DNA from: Bacteroidetes bacterium HGW-Bacteroidetes-8
Lineage (GTDB): Bacteria > Bacteroidota > Bacteroidia > Bacteroidales > UBA932
Direction: 5' to 3'
NCBI GenBank assembly: GCA_002840895.1
Contig: PHCZ01000003.1
Location: 1-64,000, forward strand
Length of the DNA stretch: 64,000 nucleotides
The notes beneath the pieces were generated by a model. The model was given only the letters and a program-made list of their open reading frames with translations. It was not told the DNA's origin and did no database searches. A program made the translations under genes and the position numbers. Numbering within the stretch: position 1 is the stretch's first letter; the number at the start of each line of letters is the position of its first letter. Positions 45,256-53,635 of this stretch are shown in pieces.

Positions 45256-46722
45256 ATGAGCTTAGAAAAACACTTCACCTCTTTCCGTGAAAACACAATC
45301 GGATGGGACGCCACCTTAATTACACCTTATGGCGAAAAACCACTTGTTTATGCAGACTGGATTGCCAGCGGCAGGCTTTATACTCCAATTGAAGAGCTCA
45401 TTCAGAAGAAAATAGGTCCAATGGTTGCAAATACTCACTCCGAATCAAGTGATACAGGAATGATTATGACCAACATTTACAAGATGTCTCACAAGATTAT
45501 CAAGAATCACGTTAATGCATCGGCAGAAGATATCATTATGACCTATGGTTTTGGGATGACAACAGCAATTAATAAGCTGCAGCGAATCCTGGGTCTGAGA
45601 ATTCCTGAGAGATCCAAGCAGTTTTGCGGAATGAAGCCGGAAGAGCGTCCGGTTGTTTTTCTTACACATATGGAGCACCACTCCAATCACACATCCTGGC
45701 TTGAGACAATTGCAGAGGTTGTGGTTTTAGAGCCGAACCTAGATTTGATGGTAGATCCGGATACTCTTCGCCGTGAAATAGTTAAATATAAAGATCGGCC
45801 GCTTAAGATAGGCTCATTCTCTGCCTGCTCTAATGTTACAGGAATCAAGCCGCCATATTATGAACTCGCGAGAATTATGCACGAAAACGAAGGCATCTGC
45901 TTTGTAGACTTTGCTGCATCTGCGCCATATACAGAGATAGATATGCACCCTGCAGATCCTATGGAACGGCTGGATGCCATATTCTTCTCTCCTCATAAAT
46001 TTCTTGGCGGCCCGGGCAGCTCAGGAGTTTTGATAATGAACTCTTCACTCAATACGAACAATGCACCCGACACATCAGGAGGGGGCACAGTTGACTGGAC
46101 AAACCGATGGGGCAAATATAAATATGTAGATGATATTGAGGCTCGCGAAGATGGTGGAACACCGGGATTTCTCCAGTCAATAAGGGCAGCACTCTCAATT
46201 AAGGTTAAGGAGCAGATGGGCTGCAAAAACATCAAAGAGAGAGAAGATGAGATGCTCAAAAAGGTGTTTGAGGCATTCCGGAAGATTCCTGGCATAAACA
46301 TTCTTGCAGATAATGGCGAGGAGAGAATCGGGGTTATCTCATTCTACCTCACCGGTGTTCATTTTAATCTGGTTGTAAGACTTCTCAACGACCATTTCGG
46401 TGTTCAGGTGAGAGGTGGTTGCTCCTGTGCTGGAACCTATGGCCACTACCTTCTGCACGTAGATTACGCAACATCGTGTGCAATCACAAGTAAAATTGAC
46501 CACGGCGACCTCTCGGAGAAACCGGGCTGGATAAGATTATCGCTTCACCCTACAATGACCGATAAAGAGGTAGATTATATGATAGATGCAGTAAGAGAGG
46601 TCGCTGCAAACGCAGGGGAGTGGAGCAAAGATTATCGCTACGATGCACATATCAACGATTATGTTCACGTTTCCTTTCCAAGAAAGGCTCCGGAAGATTA
46701 TCACACTTGGTTTGTAGTGTGA
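45256..46722 (+). CDS. Class V aminotransferase-fold PLP enzyme
   Basis: A 488-residue PLP-dependent enzyme of the class V (NifS/SufS-like) fold. NTHSESSDTGMIM and the histidines in HMEHHSNHTSWLE line the cofactor pocket. The PLP Lys is in FFSPHKFLGGPGSSGVLIM (near residue 250), with the aspartate in CFVDFAASAPY. A C-terminal loop has cysteines in VQVRGGCSCAGTYGHYLLHVD, reminiscent of the cysteine-desulfurase region, but it is longer than SufS and no Suf genes are adjacent. The true activity (desulfurase, selenocysteine lyase-like, or other) is open. It has a long C-terminal extension (about 435-488). It is followed by cstA. Confidence 0.85.
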   Translation: MSLEKHFTSFRENTIGWDATLITPYGEKPLVYADWIASGRLYTPIEELIQKKIGPMVANTHSESSDTGMIMTNIYKMSHKIIKNHVNASAEDIIMTYGFGMTTAINKLQRILGLRIPERSKQFCGMKPEERPVVFLTHMEHHSNHTSWLETIAEVVVLEPNLDLMVDPDTLRREIVKYKDRPLKIGSFSACSNVTGIKPPYYELARIMHENEGICFVDFAASAPYTEIDMHPADPMERLDAIFFSPHKFLGGPGSSGVLIMNSSLNTNNAPDTSGGGTVDWTNRWGKYKYVDDIEAREDGGTPGFLQSIRAALSIKVKEQMGCKNIKEREDEMLKKVFEAFRKIPGINILADNGEERIGVISFYLTGVHFNLVVRLLNDHFGVQVRGGCSCAGTYGHYLLHVDYATSCAITSKIDHGDLSEKPGWIRLSLHPTMTDKEVDYMIDAVREVAANAGEWSKDYRYDAHINDYVHVSFPRKAPEDYHTWFVV

Positions 46723-46738
46723 TTATTTATTATCTTTG
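46707..46738 (+). promoter_or_regulatory. Promoter of cstA
   Basis: TTGG (46707-46710), a 20-bp spacer, and TATCTTTG (46731-46738), an exact -7 match. The upstream part overlaps the last codons of the aminotransferase gene. The start codon of cstA is 48 bp downstream. Confidence 0.65.
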
Positions 46739-46785
46739 GAATCAGTTTCAAAAGATCCCTAGGTAATATCTAAATTTATTTCATA

Positions 46786-48486
46786 ATGAGTGTCCTGATT
46801 GTTGTGATTGGTGCAGGAGTTATCCTGTTTATCTCCTATTTGACATACGGAAGATTTTTAAGTAAAAAAGTATTTGCACTGGATGATACAAAGGTTACCC
46901 CTTCGGTAGAGCTTAATGACGGATGTGACTATGTGCCGGCAAAAAAGAGTATGCTTCTGGGGCAGCACTTCTCTGCTATTGCGGCTGCCGGACCCATAAA
47001 CGGGCCTATTTTAGCCAGCGTAATGTTCGGTTGGCTACCTGCTATGCTTTGGGTACTTATAGGCTCTATTTTCATAGGAGGAGTGCACGATATGGGCTCG
47101 TTGATAGCATCTGTTCGCAACAAGGCCAGGTCAATTACCGAGGTGATGAAATTACACGTATCACCCAGAGCCTGGATTCTCTTTATGATCTTTATCTGGA
47201 TTGCTCTGGTCTATGTAATAATTGCATTTACAGATATAACTGCAAGCTCGTTTGTGGGAATTGTGACACTTGAATCCGGAGAGAGGGTAAGCGGTGGTGC
47301 GGTTGCATCTTCTTCTGTTATGTATCTTATTCTGCCAATAATTATGGCTCTGCTTATGAAGTTCGGAAGAATGAAGGAGTGGTTATCTCTTGTGGTCTTC
47401 CTCCCTCTGGTGGGTGTTGCTATTTGGGGTGGGCAGTTTATCCCCATAAATCTTCCAATAACAGATCCTGCTACCGCTCAAAAAGTGTGGGGTGTGATAA
47501 TTCTCATCTACTGTATGGCAGCCTCTCTGCTTCCTATGTGGCTTCTTCTTCAGCCGAGAGGCACTCTGGGAGGCTACTTCCTCTACGCATCTCTTCTTAT
47601 TGCAGCTGTCGGGCTAATCTTTGGCGGATACTCTATTAATTACCCTGCATTAATCGACTTTGGGGCAACCGGGGCATCTTTCTGGTTTCCTATGTTTCCA
47701 ATTCTCTTTATTACAATTGCCTGCGGTGCCTGCTCCGGGTTTCACGCGCTGGTATCTTCCGGCACTACCAGCAAGCAGTTAAGGAAAGAGAGTGATGCAA
47801 AGCCTGTGGGCTATGGGGCTATGCTGCTGGAGGGGATGGTTGCAGTTGTCTCCATAGCGTTTGTAATGATTCTTACTCAGGATTCCGATATGATAAAACG
47901 GGCCCCCAATTTTATCTACGCATCCGGCATAGGAAGATTTATGGAGATTCTTGGTATCTCCGCCACTTTTGGAATTACTTTCGGGCTGATGGCCTTCACA
48001 ACCTTTGTTTATGACACCCTGGATGTGTGCACTCGCCTTGGTAGATATATAGTAGAGGAGCTTACCGGGTTAAAAGGGTGGGCAGGTAAACTGATAGGGA
48101 CGCTCTTAACAGCAGGTGTTCCAGTATTCTTTATTTTTCAAACAATGACAGACTCAAAAGGGAATGCCGTGCCGGCCTGGAAGATATTCTGGAGTACATT
48201 TGGGGCATCTAATCAGCTTCTGGCCGCTCTGGCTCTGGTAGCTATAACTATTTGGCTTATGCACACAAGAAAAGGGTCAAGGGTATGGCTTGCGGCCTTT
48301 ATACCTGCAGTAATTATGTTTGCAATGTCAAACTGGGCGCTGGTGATTGCGGTCTATAACGGATGGGTATTAAAAACTACCCACCCATCTATTCCCTGGG
48401 TCTCTCTTTTCCTTATAATTTTATCGGTATTGGTAGCTCTTGAGACCTCCTTTTCATATATAAAAAGTAGGAAGAAAGCTATCTAA
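46786..48486 (+). CDS. cstA: Carbon starvation protein A
   Basis: A 566-residue polytopic inner-membrane transporter. The conserved CstA opening is present: NDGCDYVPAKKSMLLGQHFSAIAAAGPINGPILASVMFGWLPA, here within residues 45-87. HDMGSLIASVRNKARSITEVM and ACGACSGFHALVSSGTTSKQL are further family blocks, the last being the central conserved motif. In E. coli, CstA takes up pyruvate and peptides during carbon starvation, and BtsT is its close paralogue. The length is shorter than E. coli CstA (701) and fits the shorter form common in Bacteroidota. It has its own promoter and converges with the unknown 485-residue gene 17 bp away. Confidence 0.95.
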   Translation: MSVLIVVIGAGVILFISYLTYGRFLSKKVFALDDTKVTPSVELNDGCDYVPAKKSMLLGQHFSAIAAAGPINGPILASVMFGWLPAMLWVLIGSIFIGGVHDMGSLIASVRNKARSITEVMKLHVSPRAWILFMIFIWIALVYVIIAFTDITASSFVGIVTLESGERVSGGAVASSSVMYLILPIIMALLMKFGRMKEWLSLVVFLPLVGVAIWGGQFIPINLPITDPATAQKVWGVIILIYCMAASLLPMWLLLQPRGTLGGYFLYASLLIAAVGLIFGGYSINYPALIDFGATGASFWFPMFPILFITIACGACSGFHALVSSGTTSKQLRKESDAKPVGYGAMLLEGMVAVVSIAFVMILTQDSDMIKRAPNFIYASGIGRFMEILGISATFGITFGLMAFTTFVYDTLDVCTRLGRYIVEELTGLKGWAGKLIGTLLTAGVPVFFIFQTMTDSKGNAVPAWKIFWSTFGASNQLLAALALVAITIWLMHTRKGSRVWLAAFIPAVIMFAMSNWALVIAVYNGWVLKTTHPSIPWVSLFLIILSVLVALETSFSYIKSRKKAI

Positions 48487-48503
48487 AATAAGTTAGTTCA
48501 ATA

Positions 48504-49961
48504 TTAATCGGACTCTATCCTCTCAATACCATCTCTGTTGAGGACTAGTCGGTAGTGGCGAAACTCATTTTGGGTTTCGTTCTGTTTTTGTATAATCAGG
48601 TTGAGGTAATACAATTTTTTACCCTTGATTGTTTGATACCCCTCTTGATCATCCGGAAAGTAAAGGGTAAACTCCGGGTTATCCATATTCCTCAAAAAAT
48701 GGGAGGTGTTAAGACGAATGATTGAGTTTACACCGGAAAAGAAGTAGGGACTTGTGGAGTTAAGCTTCTCGCGGTCTATATGCATATGCATCCTGTAGAG
48801 AATAATCTTCTCACTGTCGGTTTTATATGTAGCGTCTATAATTGCAGCTCTGTTCCTTAGCTTAATAATCTCCTTAGGAATCTTTGAATCTTGTATAAAA
48901 TCCATACTCTCCTTTGCCCATCCGATATCTGTATTGTTAATGTTCATTGCTATTTTGTGGTCAAAGTATTTGGAGCCCATCTTATGGGCAAAATAGTATC
49001 TTGCCAGCTCTTTAATTCTGTCTTTTAACATATAGCTTACTACCAGAGCAACAAAAAGGGGCATTGTGTAATTACCGAACTGCTGCTGAACCGAAAAGGC
49101 TATTATTGTAGCAAATATCATTGATATACCTGCTGCTATACTATACAGGAACTGCTCTGTTAAGACTCCATCCCTTCGCTTTTTCACATTCAGATATAGA
49201 TGGCTCTCTGCATACTTTTTAAGCAAGCCAAGACGGTGAACAAAGTCACTGGAGATGTTCTTCTGCTCACTCTCCACTGCCTGGTACCCCCTGCTCTTTT
49301 TGAATTCGATAATCTCATTTACCATTGAGAGAATGGCTGTTTTATAATTCTCAAAAAGCTGTTTATCCCCTCCTTTAATCCCCTTCATTAGCAGGAAGCT
49401 GTACTTTTCTATTACATTACACATAAACTCCTCCCCATAACGGTAGTAGTCTACCAGTCCTGGTTCAATATTAGGGACATTGATTATTGGGTAGAGATCT
49501 CTGTATTTTTCAAAAATGCACTTTACATTTTTTATATAATTGCTTACGAGGTAGTTTAGGTCTTCTGCTTTTGCAGAGTTCATATGATTCACCTCATCTC
49601 TAAGAGAGCTTTTGAGTATAGAAAGAAACATCTTTATTTGATACTCGTACTCTTCTGAATTAGTTCTTGTAGGTTGTGAGGTGATTTTGCGAAAAGCCTT
49701 CTCCAGATATATAAAGGGCGAATTCTCTGCCCACACAATATTTCGCAGAAGATAGACAGGAGTTATTAGCCTTATGTTTGACCTAAGATCTCTGTAAAAA
49801 TCTTGTTTTGAATAATTGAATCTGTTAACATCCAAACTATTCGGCACAAAAAGCCAGATATTAAAGGCAAAATCATTCAATTTCAGCTTTTTTCTCGCTC
49901 CGAAACTCACCTTAATCTCTGCCGAAAATCTGTCGTGCAGTTTTACCTGTTCATCTATCAT
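48504..49961 (-). CDS. Protein of unknown function with two central membrane segments
   Basis: A 485-residue protein that I do not recognise. The N-terminal half (about 1-270) is charged and largely helical. Two hydrophobic segments (about 272-292 and 297-315; the first reads LYSIAAGISMIFATIIAFSV) cross the membrane, with a soluble C-terminal half (about 320-485) rich in charged residues. It begins 10 bp after the SLC13 transporter and is thus co-transcribed with it. It may regulate or assemble the transporter, but only the context suggests this. Confidence 0.6.
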   Translation of the reverse strand: MIDEQVKLHDRFSAEIKVSFGARKKLKLNDFAFNIWLFVPNSLDVNRFNYSKQDFYRDLRSNIRLITPVYLLRNIVWAENSPFIYLEKAFRKITSQPTRTNSEEYEYQIKMFLSILKSSLRDEVNHMNSAKAEDLNYLVSNYIKNVKCIFEKYRDLYPIINVPNIEPGLVDYYRYGEEFMCNVIEKYSFLLMKGIKGGDKQLFENYKTAILSMVNEIIEFKKSRGYQAVESEQKNISSDFVHRLGLLKKYAESHLYLNVKKRRDGVLTEQFLYSIAAGISMIFATIIAFSVQQQFGNYTMPLFVALVVSYMLKDRIKELARYYFAHKMGSKYFDHKIAMNINNTDIGWAKESMDFIQDSKIPKEIIKLRNRAAIIDATYKTDSEKIILYRMHMHIDREKLNSTSPYFFSGVNSIIRLNTSHFLRNMDNPEFTLYFPDDQEGYQTIKGKKLYYLNLIIQKQNETQNEFRHYRLVLNRDGIERIESD

Positions 49962-49971
49962 TTTTTATAGT

Positions 49972-51570
49972 TTAAAAAAATACTCCGTTTGGCGTATAAC
50001 CTAACCAGTGAAGAAGTGTCTCTCCCCAGACAATTATCATAAACCAGCTGATAACAAGCATTGTGACCCCGAATTTAAAAGTGTCGGTTATGCTGTATTG
50101 ATTTGTAGTGTAGAGCAGTGCTGCAGGTTTGCTGTTAAATGGTAATACATAAACGTGCTCAATCAAAAGGGCAATAGGGAAAGATAGACTCATTATTGGA
50201 TATCCGAATTTTTGTGAAATCCCTATGGCAATTGGCACAAAGATTAGAGCTCTCATAGTTTTGGACTGAAAAAATAGTCCGCTGAATATCATAACAAATG
50301 TGAGGCTTAAATAGAGAACCCAGAACGGGGTCTGCTCTGTAATACCAAAATGGCTAAAGAGAGAGTCAACCATTACGGCAGGAAGGTCTGTAACCTCCAG
50401 CCCCGAACCTAATGTGTATGCTCCGGCAGAGAATAGCATAAGGTGCCACGGGATATCTACGTCATTCCATTTTACTATCCCTATGCCGGGTAGCAGAGCT
50501 ACTACGGCCCCCATAAATGCAACTGCTGTCTGAGATATTCCGTGCTGTTTGTCTGTAGCCCAAAGTAAGAGAACTACAACAAAAATCGCAATTGCTTTAA
50601 ACTCGTCAAACCTCATCTTCCCTAAAAGATGGTACTCCTGCTTAAGTCGCTCCATTCCTCCCTCAATCTGAGGAACCCTCTCGCCGGGCTTCATAGGGAA
50701 AATTATTTTAGTACCCACGACCCATCCAATCAATATTAATATCATACATAGAGGAAAAGCTGCAAAAAACCAATCCTGAAATCCGAACATAGACATCCCC
50801 ATAGATCCTGCAATTAGAGAGCCTGCAAGCAGGTTTGCACCGGAGCCTGTAATGAAGCCGCTTGCACCCATATTGATCTGGAAGAGGTTTTGAAGTACAA
50901 TATTCCTTCCGAAGTTGTTTCTTTTATCGGGAGAGGCACCATAGATTGCAGCTATAACCATAAATATCGGGAGCAGTATTGTGGCCTTAGCTGTTGTTGC
51001 CGAAATAAATATAGAGAGTACAATGTTTATAACAATAAAACTGAAAAAGATCCAGGTAGCATTTTTACCAAACCGGATTACAAACCATAAAGCAAACCTC
51101 TTTGCTACTCTTGTCTTAACAAGCATACTTGCAAGTACAAACGAGAGTATATTGAGCCACATTACAGGGTGCCCCAGCTGGGCGTATGCCAGTTTCTCAG
51201 ATGTCACTCCGGTAAGAACCATTGTTATTATCACCAGAAGTGATGTGAGGTAGTTTGGAATTGCCTCCGTAATCCAAAGAACTATTGAAGCGGCAAAAAT
51301 TGCCAGCATCGCATAGTTTATTCTGGAGAAGCTCTCCGATCCTAAGTCGTTGAAGCGTTTGAGGGACTCTTTTCCAAGAAGGCCCGGGTCTATGTCGTTC
51401 AAGAAAGAGATATCCATAAAGTAATATATCCCCAGAAAGACAACGACTGCGAGAGGACCTCCCACAATCTCCATCCACTTTTCAACCCCTGTTTTTTGTG
51501 CTTTTTTTAACTTCTCGACACGATAATTATTCATATCAAGAATGTCGTGCGTACTCTCTATAGTGCTCAT
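49972..51570 (-). CDS. SLC13/DASS-family sodium-coupled transporter
   Basis: A 532-residue inner-membrane transporter of the divalent anion:sodium symporter family, which moves C4-dicarboxylates, citrate or sulfate. Two repeat motifs are visible: the first hairpin and SNT-like region (NIVLSIFISATTAKATILLPI, near 185) and the second half with FMGAVVALLPG and LPVMVDSLFSH-type sequence. The extended N-terminal tail (about 40 residues, polar) precedes the first helix. Substrate not assignable. It is the first gene of a two-gene unit with the 485-residue unknown protein. Confidence 0.9.
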   Translation of the reverse strand: MSTIESTHDILDMNNYRVEKLKKAQKTGVEKWMEIVGGPLAVVVFLGIYYFMDISFLNDIDPGLLGKESLKRFNDLGSESFSRINYAMLAIFAASIVLWITEAIPNYLTSLLVIITMVLTGVTSEKLAYAQLGHPVMWLNILSFVLASMLVKTRVAKRFALWFVIRFGKNATWIFFSFIVINIVLSIFISATTAKATILLPIFMVIAAIYGASPDKRNNFGRNIVLQNLFQINMGASGFITGSGANLLAGSLIAGSMGMSMFGFQDWFFAAFPLCMILILIGWVVGTKIIFPMKPGERVPQIEGGMERLKQEYHLLGKMRFDEFKAIAIFVVVLLLWATDKQHGISQTAVAFMGAVVALLPGIGIVKWNDVDIPWHLMLFSAGAYTLGSGLEVTDLPAVMVDSLFSHFGITEQTPFWVLYLSLTFVMIFSGLFFQSKTMRALIFVPIAIGISQKFGYPIMSLSFPIALLIEHVYVLPFNSKPAALLYTTNQYSITDTFKFGVTMLVISWFMIIVWGETLLHWLGYTPNGVFF

Positions 51571-51594
51571 TTTAAGTAAAGTTAAACATTATGG

Positions 51595-51632
51595 CAAAAA
51601 TAACCACCCGGAAAGCTACTCTCCCCGGGTGG
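51595..51632 (-). terminator. Rho-independent terminator of the phosphate operon
   Basis: On the minus strand an 8-bp G/C stem (CCACCCGG at 51625-51632 paired with CCGGGTGG at 51604-51611) is followed by TTATTTTTG. It lies 16 bp past the CYTH stop and just before the SLC13 gene, so it separates two minus-strand units and marks the 3' end of the phosphate operon. Confidence 0.85.
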
Positions 51633-51647
51633 GCTCTTATGCACGTT

Positions 51648-52118
51648 TCACCACTTGGTATAAGGGTTCTTCATAAGCATTGAGTTGTAATACTTAGAGT
51701 CCCCTGTCACCTCTTCTCCTACCCAATCTGGCTTGGTGAATGCCTGATCTTCGGTTTTCAGTTCTACTTCAGCTACTATCAAGCCACTATTCTCACCATA
51801 GAACTCATCTACCTCAAAAGTGTGGATTCCGGACTTTACCTCATAACGTGTTTTGTCAATAACTCCCGGTTCACAAATTTTGAGCAACTCCTCAACCTCG
51901 CTAACAGGAATCTCTTTCTCCCACTCATAACGGGAAGCTCCACTTTCATTACCGATTCCCTTTATGGTAATATAGCCGGATTTCCCCTTTATGCGCACCC
52001 TCACTGTACGCTCCGGCACAGATGAGAGATAGCCTTGTGTAATTCGAGTCTCCTTAGAGGCAACCTTTTTGAAATCTCCAGACTTCACCAGAAATTTTCT
52101 CTCTATCTCCTGTGCCAT
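51648..52118 (-). CDS. CYTH-domain protein (triphosphate tunnel metalloenzyme family)
   Basis: A 156-residue CYTH protein. The opening EIERKFLV (4-11) is the canonical ExExK motif that binds metal and triphosphate. Further tunnel-lining charges follow: TVRVRIKGKSGYITIKG (38-54), RYEWEKEIPVSEVEELL and an acidic strand with LIVAEVELKTEDQ. Members hydrolyse or bind triphosphate compounds such as inorganic tripolyphosphate, thiamine triphosphate or, in other lineages, ATP to cAMP. The length matches short bacterial tripolyphosphatases. It is the last gene of the phosphate operon, with 1 bp to the preceding gene, so a phosphate- or polyphosphate-linked role is reasonable. Confidence 0.9.
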   Translation of the reverse strand: MAQEIERKFLVKSGDFKKVASKETRITQGYLSSVPERTVRVRIKGKSGYITIKGIGNESGASRYEWEKEIPVSEVEELLKICEPGVIDKTRYEVKSGIHTFEVDEFYGENSGLIVAEVELKTEDQAFTKPDWVGEEVTGDSKYYNSMLMKNPYTKW

Positions 52119-52119
52119 A

Positions 52120-52764
52120 CTATTCGTTTGCTAAAGGTTTGTTAATCATTCCTATTACCCGTTTGATTGCCTGTAGATAGTTGATATTTTCAACCCCTTC
52201 AAGTCCTACATCCTTAACGGTTTTGAGGATATCTTCCACCTCAGTAGATTCGGAGTTTATTGTGAGCAGTTTTGCTCCATTAATGAGTACCACTCCGGTT
52301 TCGCAGATTGTGTTGTTTACCATATATCCGAATCTCTGTTTGTATACGCGTACAGCCTGAAGATCGGGGTGGTTAACAACCATCTCCATAAACTCATCGT
52401 ATGTGTAGATCTCCTTCTTTAGTTCCGCCATTTTCACCTGAAATGCGGGAAAGACCTCTTTTTTGAGAACATCTGCAGAGATTGGGAACTCCCCTTTCAT
52501 AAGAGGATTCCACTGCTCCAACCCCTCTACTGTCTGAACGTAGGTCTTAATATCCATCTTACCATCACGAATCTTGGTATTGTTTATATCATTCGTTCGT
52601 GAAACGATGTATATCTCTTCGCTGGTTCTCTCCCAAACCTTCTCCGGAATTGGAACACTCAGTCGTGCCATTCTCATAAAGGCCTTGTCAAAATTTTGAC
52701 CGAATGTTCTATACTCGAATCTAGGTTTTGATATCTCTCCTATTTTCAACTCTTCTTTACTCAT
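52120..52764 (-). CDS. Divergent CYTH-like protein of unknown function
   Basis: A 214-residue soluble protein, probably of the CYTH/triphosphate-tunnel superfamily. It has successive strands with alternating charges: RFEYRTFGQ, EEIYIVSRTNDINNTKIRDGKMDIKTY, then VRVYKQRFGYMVNNTICETGVVLING. The ending EGVENINYLQAIKRVIGM resembles the closing region of CYTH folds. The strict ExExK motif is absent, so a substrate-binding or regulatory role is as likely as catalysis. It is 1 bp from the canonical CYTH gene and 27 bp after the lipoprotein gene. The superfamily assignment is inference. Confidence 0.55.
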   Translation of the reverse strand: MSKEELKIGEISKPRFEYRTFGQNFDKAFMRMARLSVPIPEKVWERTSEEIYIVSRTNDINNTKIRDGKMDIKTYVQTVEGLEQWNPLMKGEFPISADVLKKEVFPAFQVKMAELKKEIYTYDEFMEMVVNHPDLQAVRVYKQRFGYMVNNTICETGVVLINGAKLLTINSESTEVEDILKTVKDVGLEGVENINYLQAIKRVIGMINKPLANE

Positions 52765-52791
52765 ATCAAAAAATATTAGAAAAAAGAGACT

Positions 52792-53616
52792 CTAATTTGC
52801 GTTGTTGTTAGAGCTCCCTTTTGTCGGGTTATTAAATATTAACAATGTAGATGATCCGTCCGGCTTACGACCGTAAGATTTCTTCCCTGCAAGTGCAATT
52901 GTGCCAAAGTCCAGTGATGCAACAAGCACTCCGGAAGGGTTCTCCAGATATACGGCATCGCCACCTGTACTCAATCCAAACTGAACAGTCTCTTCATTAT
53001 ACTCTGTTGAGATAACAAGGAAACCCTTTGCTGCAATAGTGAGATTACCTAATACCCTTTTTGGTTTTGTGGTTCCATATATTCCTCCGTCAGATACAAG
53101 ATAGCCTGCAAGATTTACAGGAATTTCTGAGTTATTATAGATTTCAAACCAGTCCGGATCGGTATTATCTTTTGTTCCGTCTGCAAAGACTTCATTTATA
53201 AACAAGCTTATTACTGTAGATGCTCCTACAGTATAGGTTGCTAATGCAGTGGGTGCTGTTGCCGGGTATTTTGATTTAAGACCATCCTGATTTGTCACCT
53301 CTACATAATATTGAACAGCGGTATTTAAAGGATGTACAGGAATTGTTCCGGTATAGATAAAATTCGCTCCGGCAGTCATTGCCACCGATGTAAATGTTGA
53401 TGCTGTTGATATCTTATACATAAGATTTACGGATGTTACCCCTTTAAGGTCTGTAACTTTTGCAGTTACGGTTACACTCTCTGTAGATTTAGGGGCAGCA
53501 GGGTTTGCTGCAACATTTGAAATAGAGGCCGGTCCTTCAAATACCAGGTCTTTCACGCAAGAGGTTGATAAAAGCAGTGATGCCAAAGGTATCAATATCA
53601 ATAATTTATTTTTCAT
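52792..53616 (-). CDS. Lipoprotein with lamin-tail (LTD) domain
   Basis: A 274-residue surface lipoprotein. The leader ends at the lipobox LLSTSC (Cys20). An Ig/FN3-like region (about 30-130) is followed by a lamin-tail domain (about 137-260) with LFINEVFADGTKDNTDPDWFEIYNNS and VNLAGYLVSDGG, the conserved LTD pattern. Bacterial LTD domains occur in secreted phosphatases, nucleases and adhesins and probably bind or orient partners. It lies directly after the OprP-type porin (19 bp), so it may be its surface partner. Confidence 0.8.
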   Translation of the reverse strand: MKNKLLILIPLASLLLSTSCVKDLVFEGPASISNVAANPAAPKSTESVTVTAKVTDLKGVTSVNLMYKISTASTFTSVAMTAGANFIYTGTIPVHPLNTAVQYYVEVTNQDGLKSKYPATAPTALATYTVGASTVISLFINEVFADGTKDNTDPDWFEIYNNSEIPVNLAGYLVSDGGIYGTTKPKRVLGNLTIAAKGFLVISTEYNEETVQFGLSTGGDAVYLENPSGVLVASLDFGTIALAGKKSYGRKPDGSSTLLIFNNPTKGSSNNNAN

Positions 53617-53635
53617 TGTAATTCATTTTTAAAAT

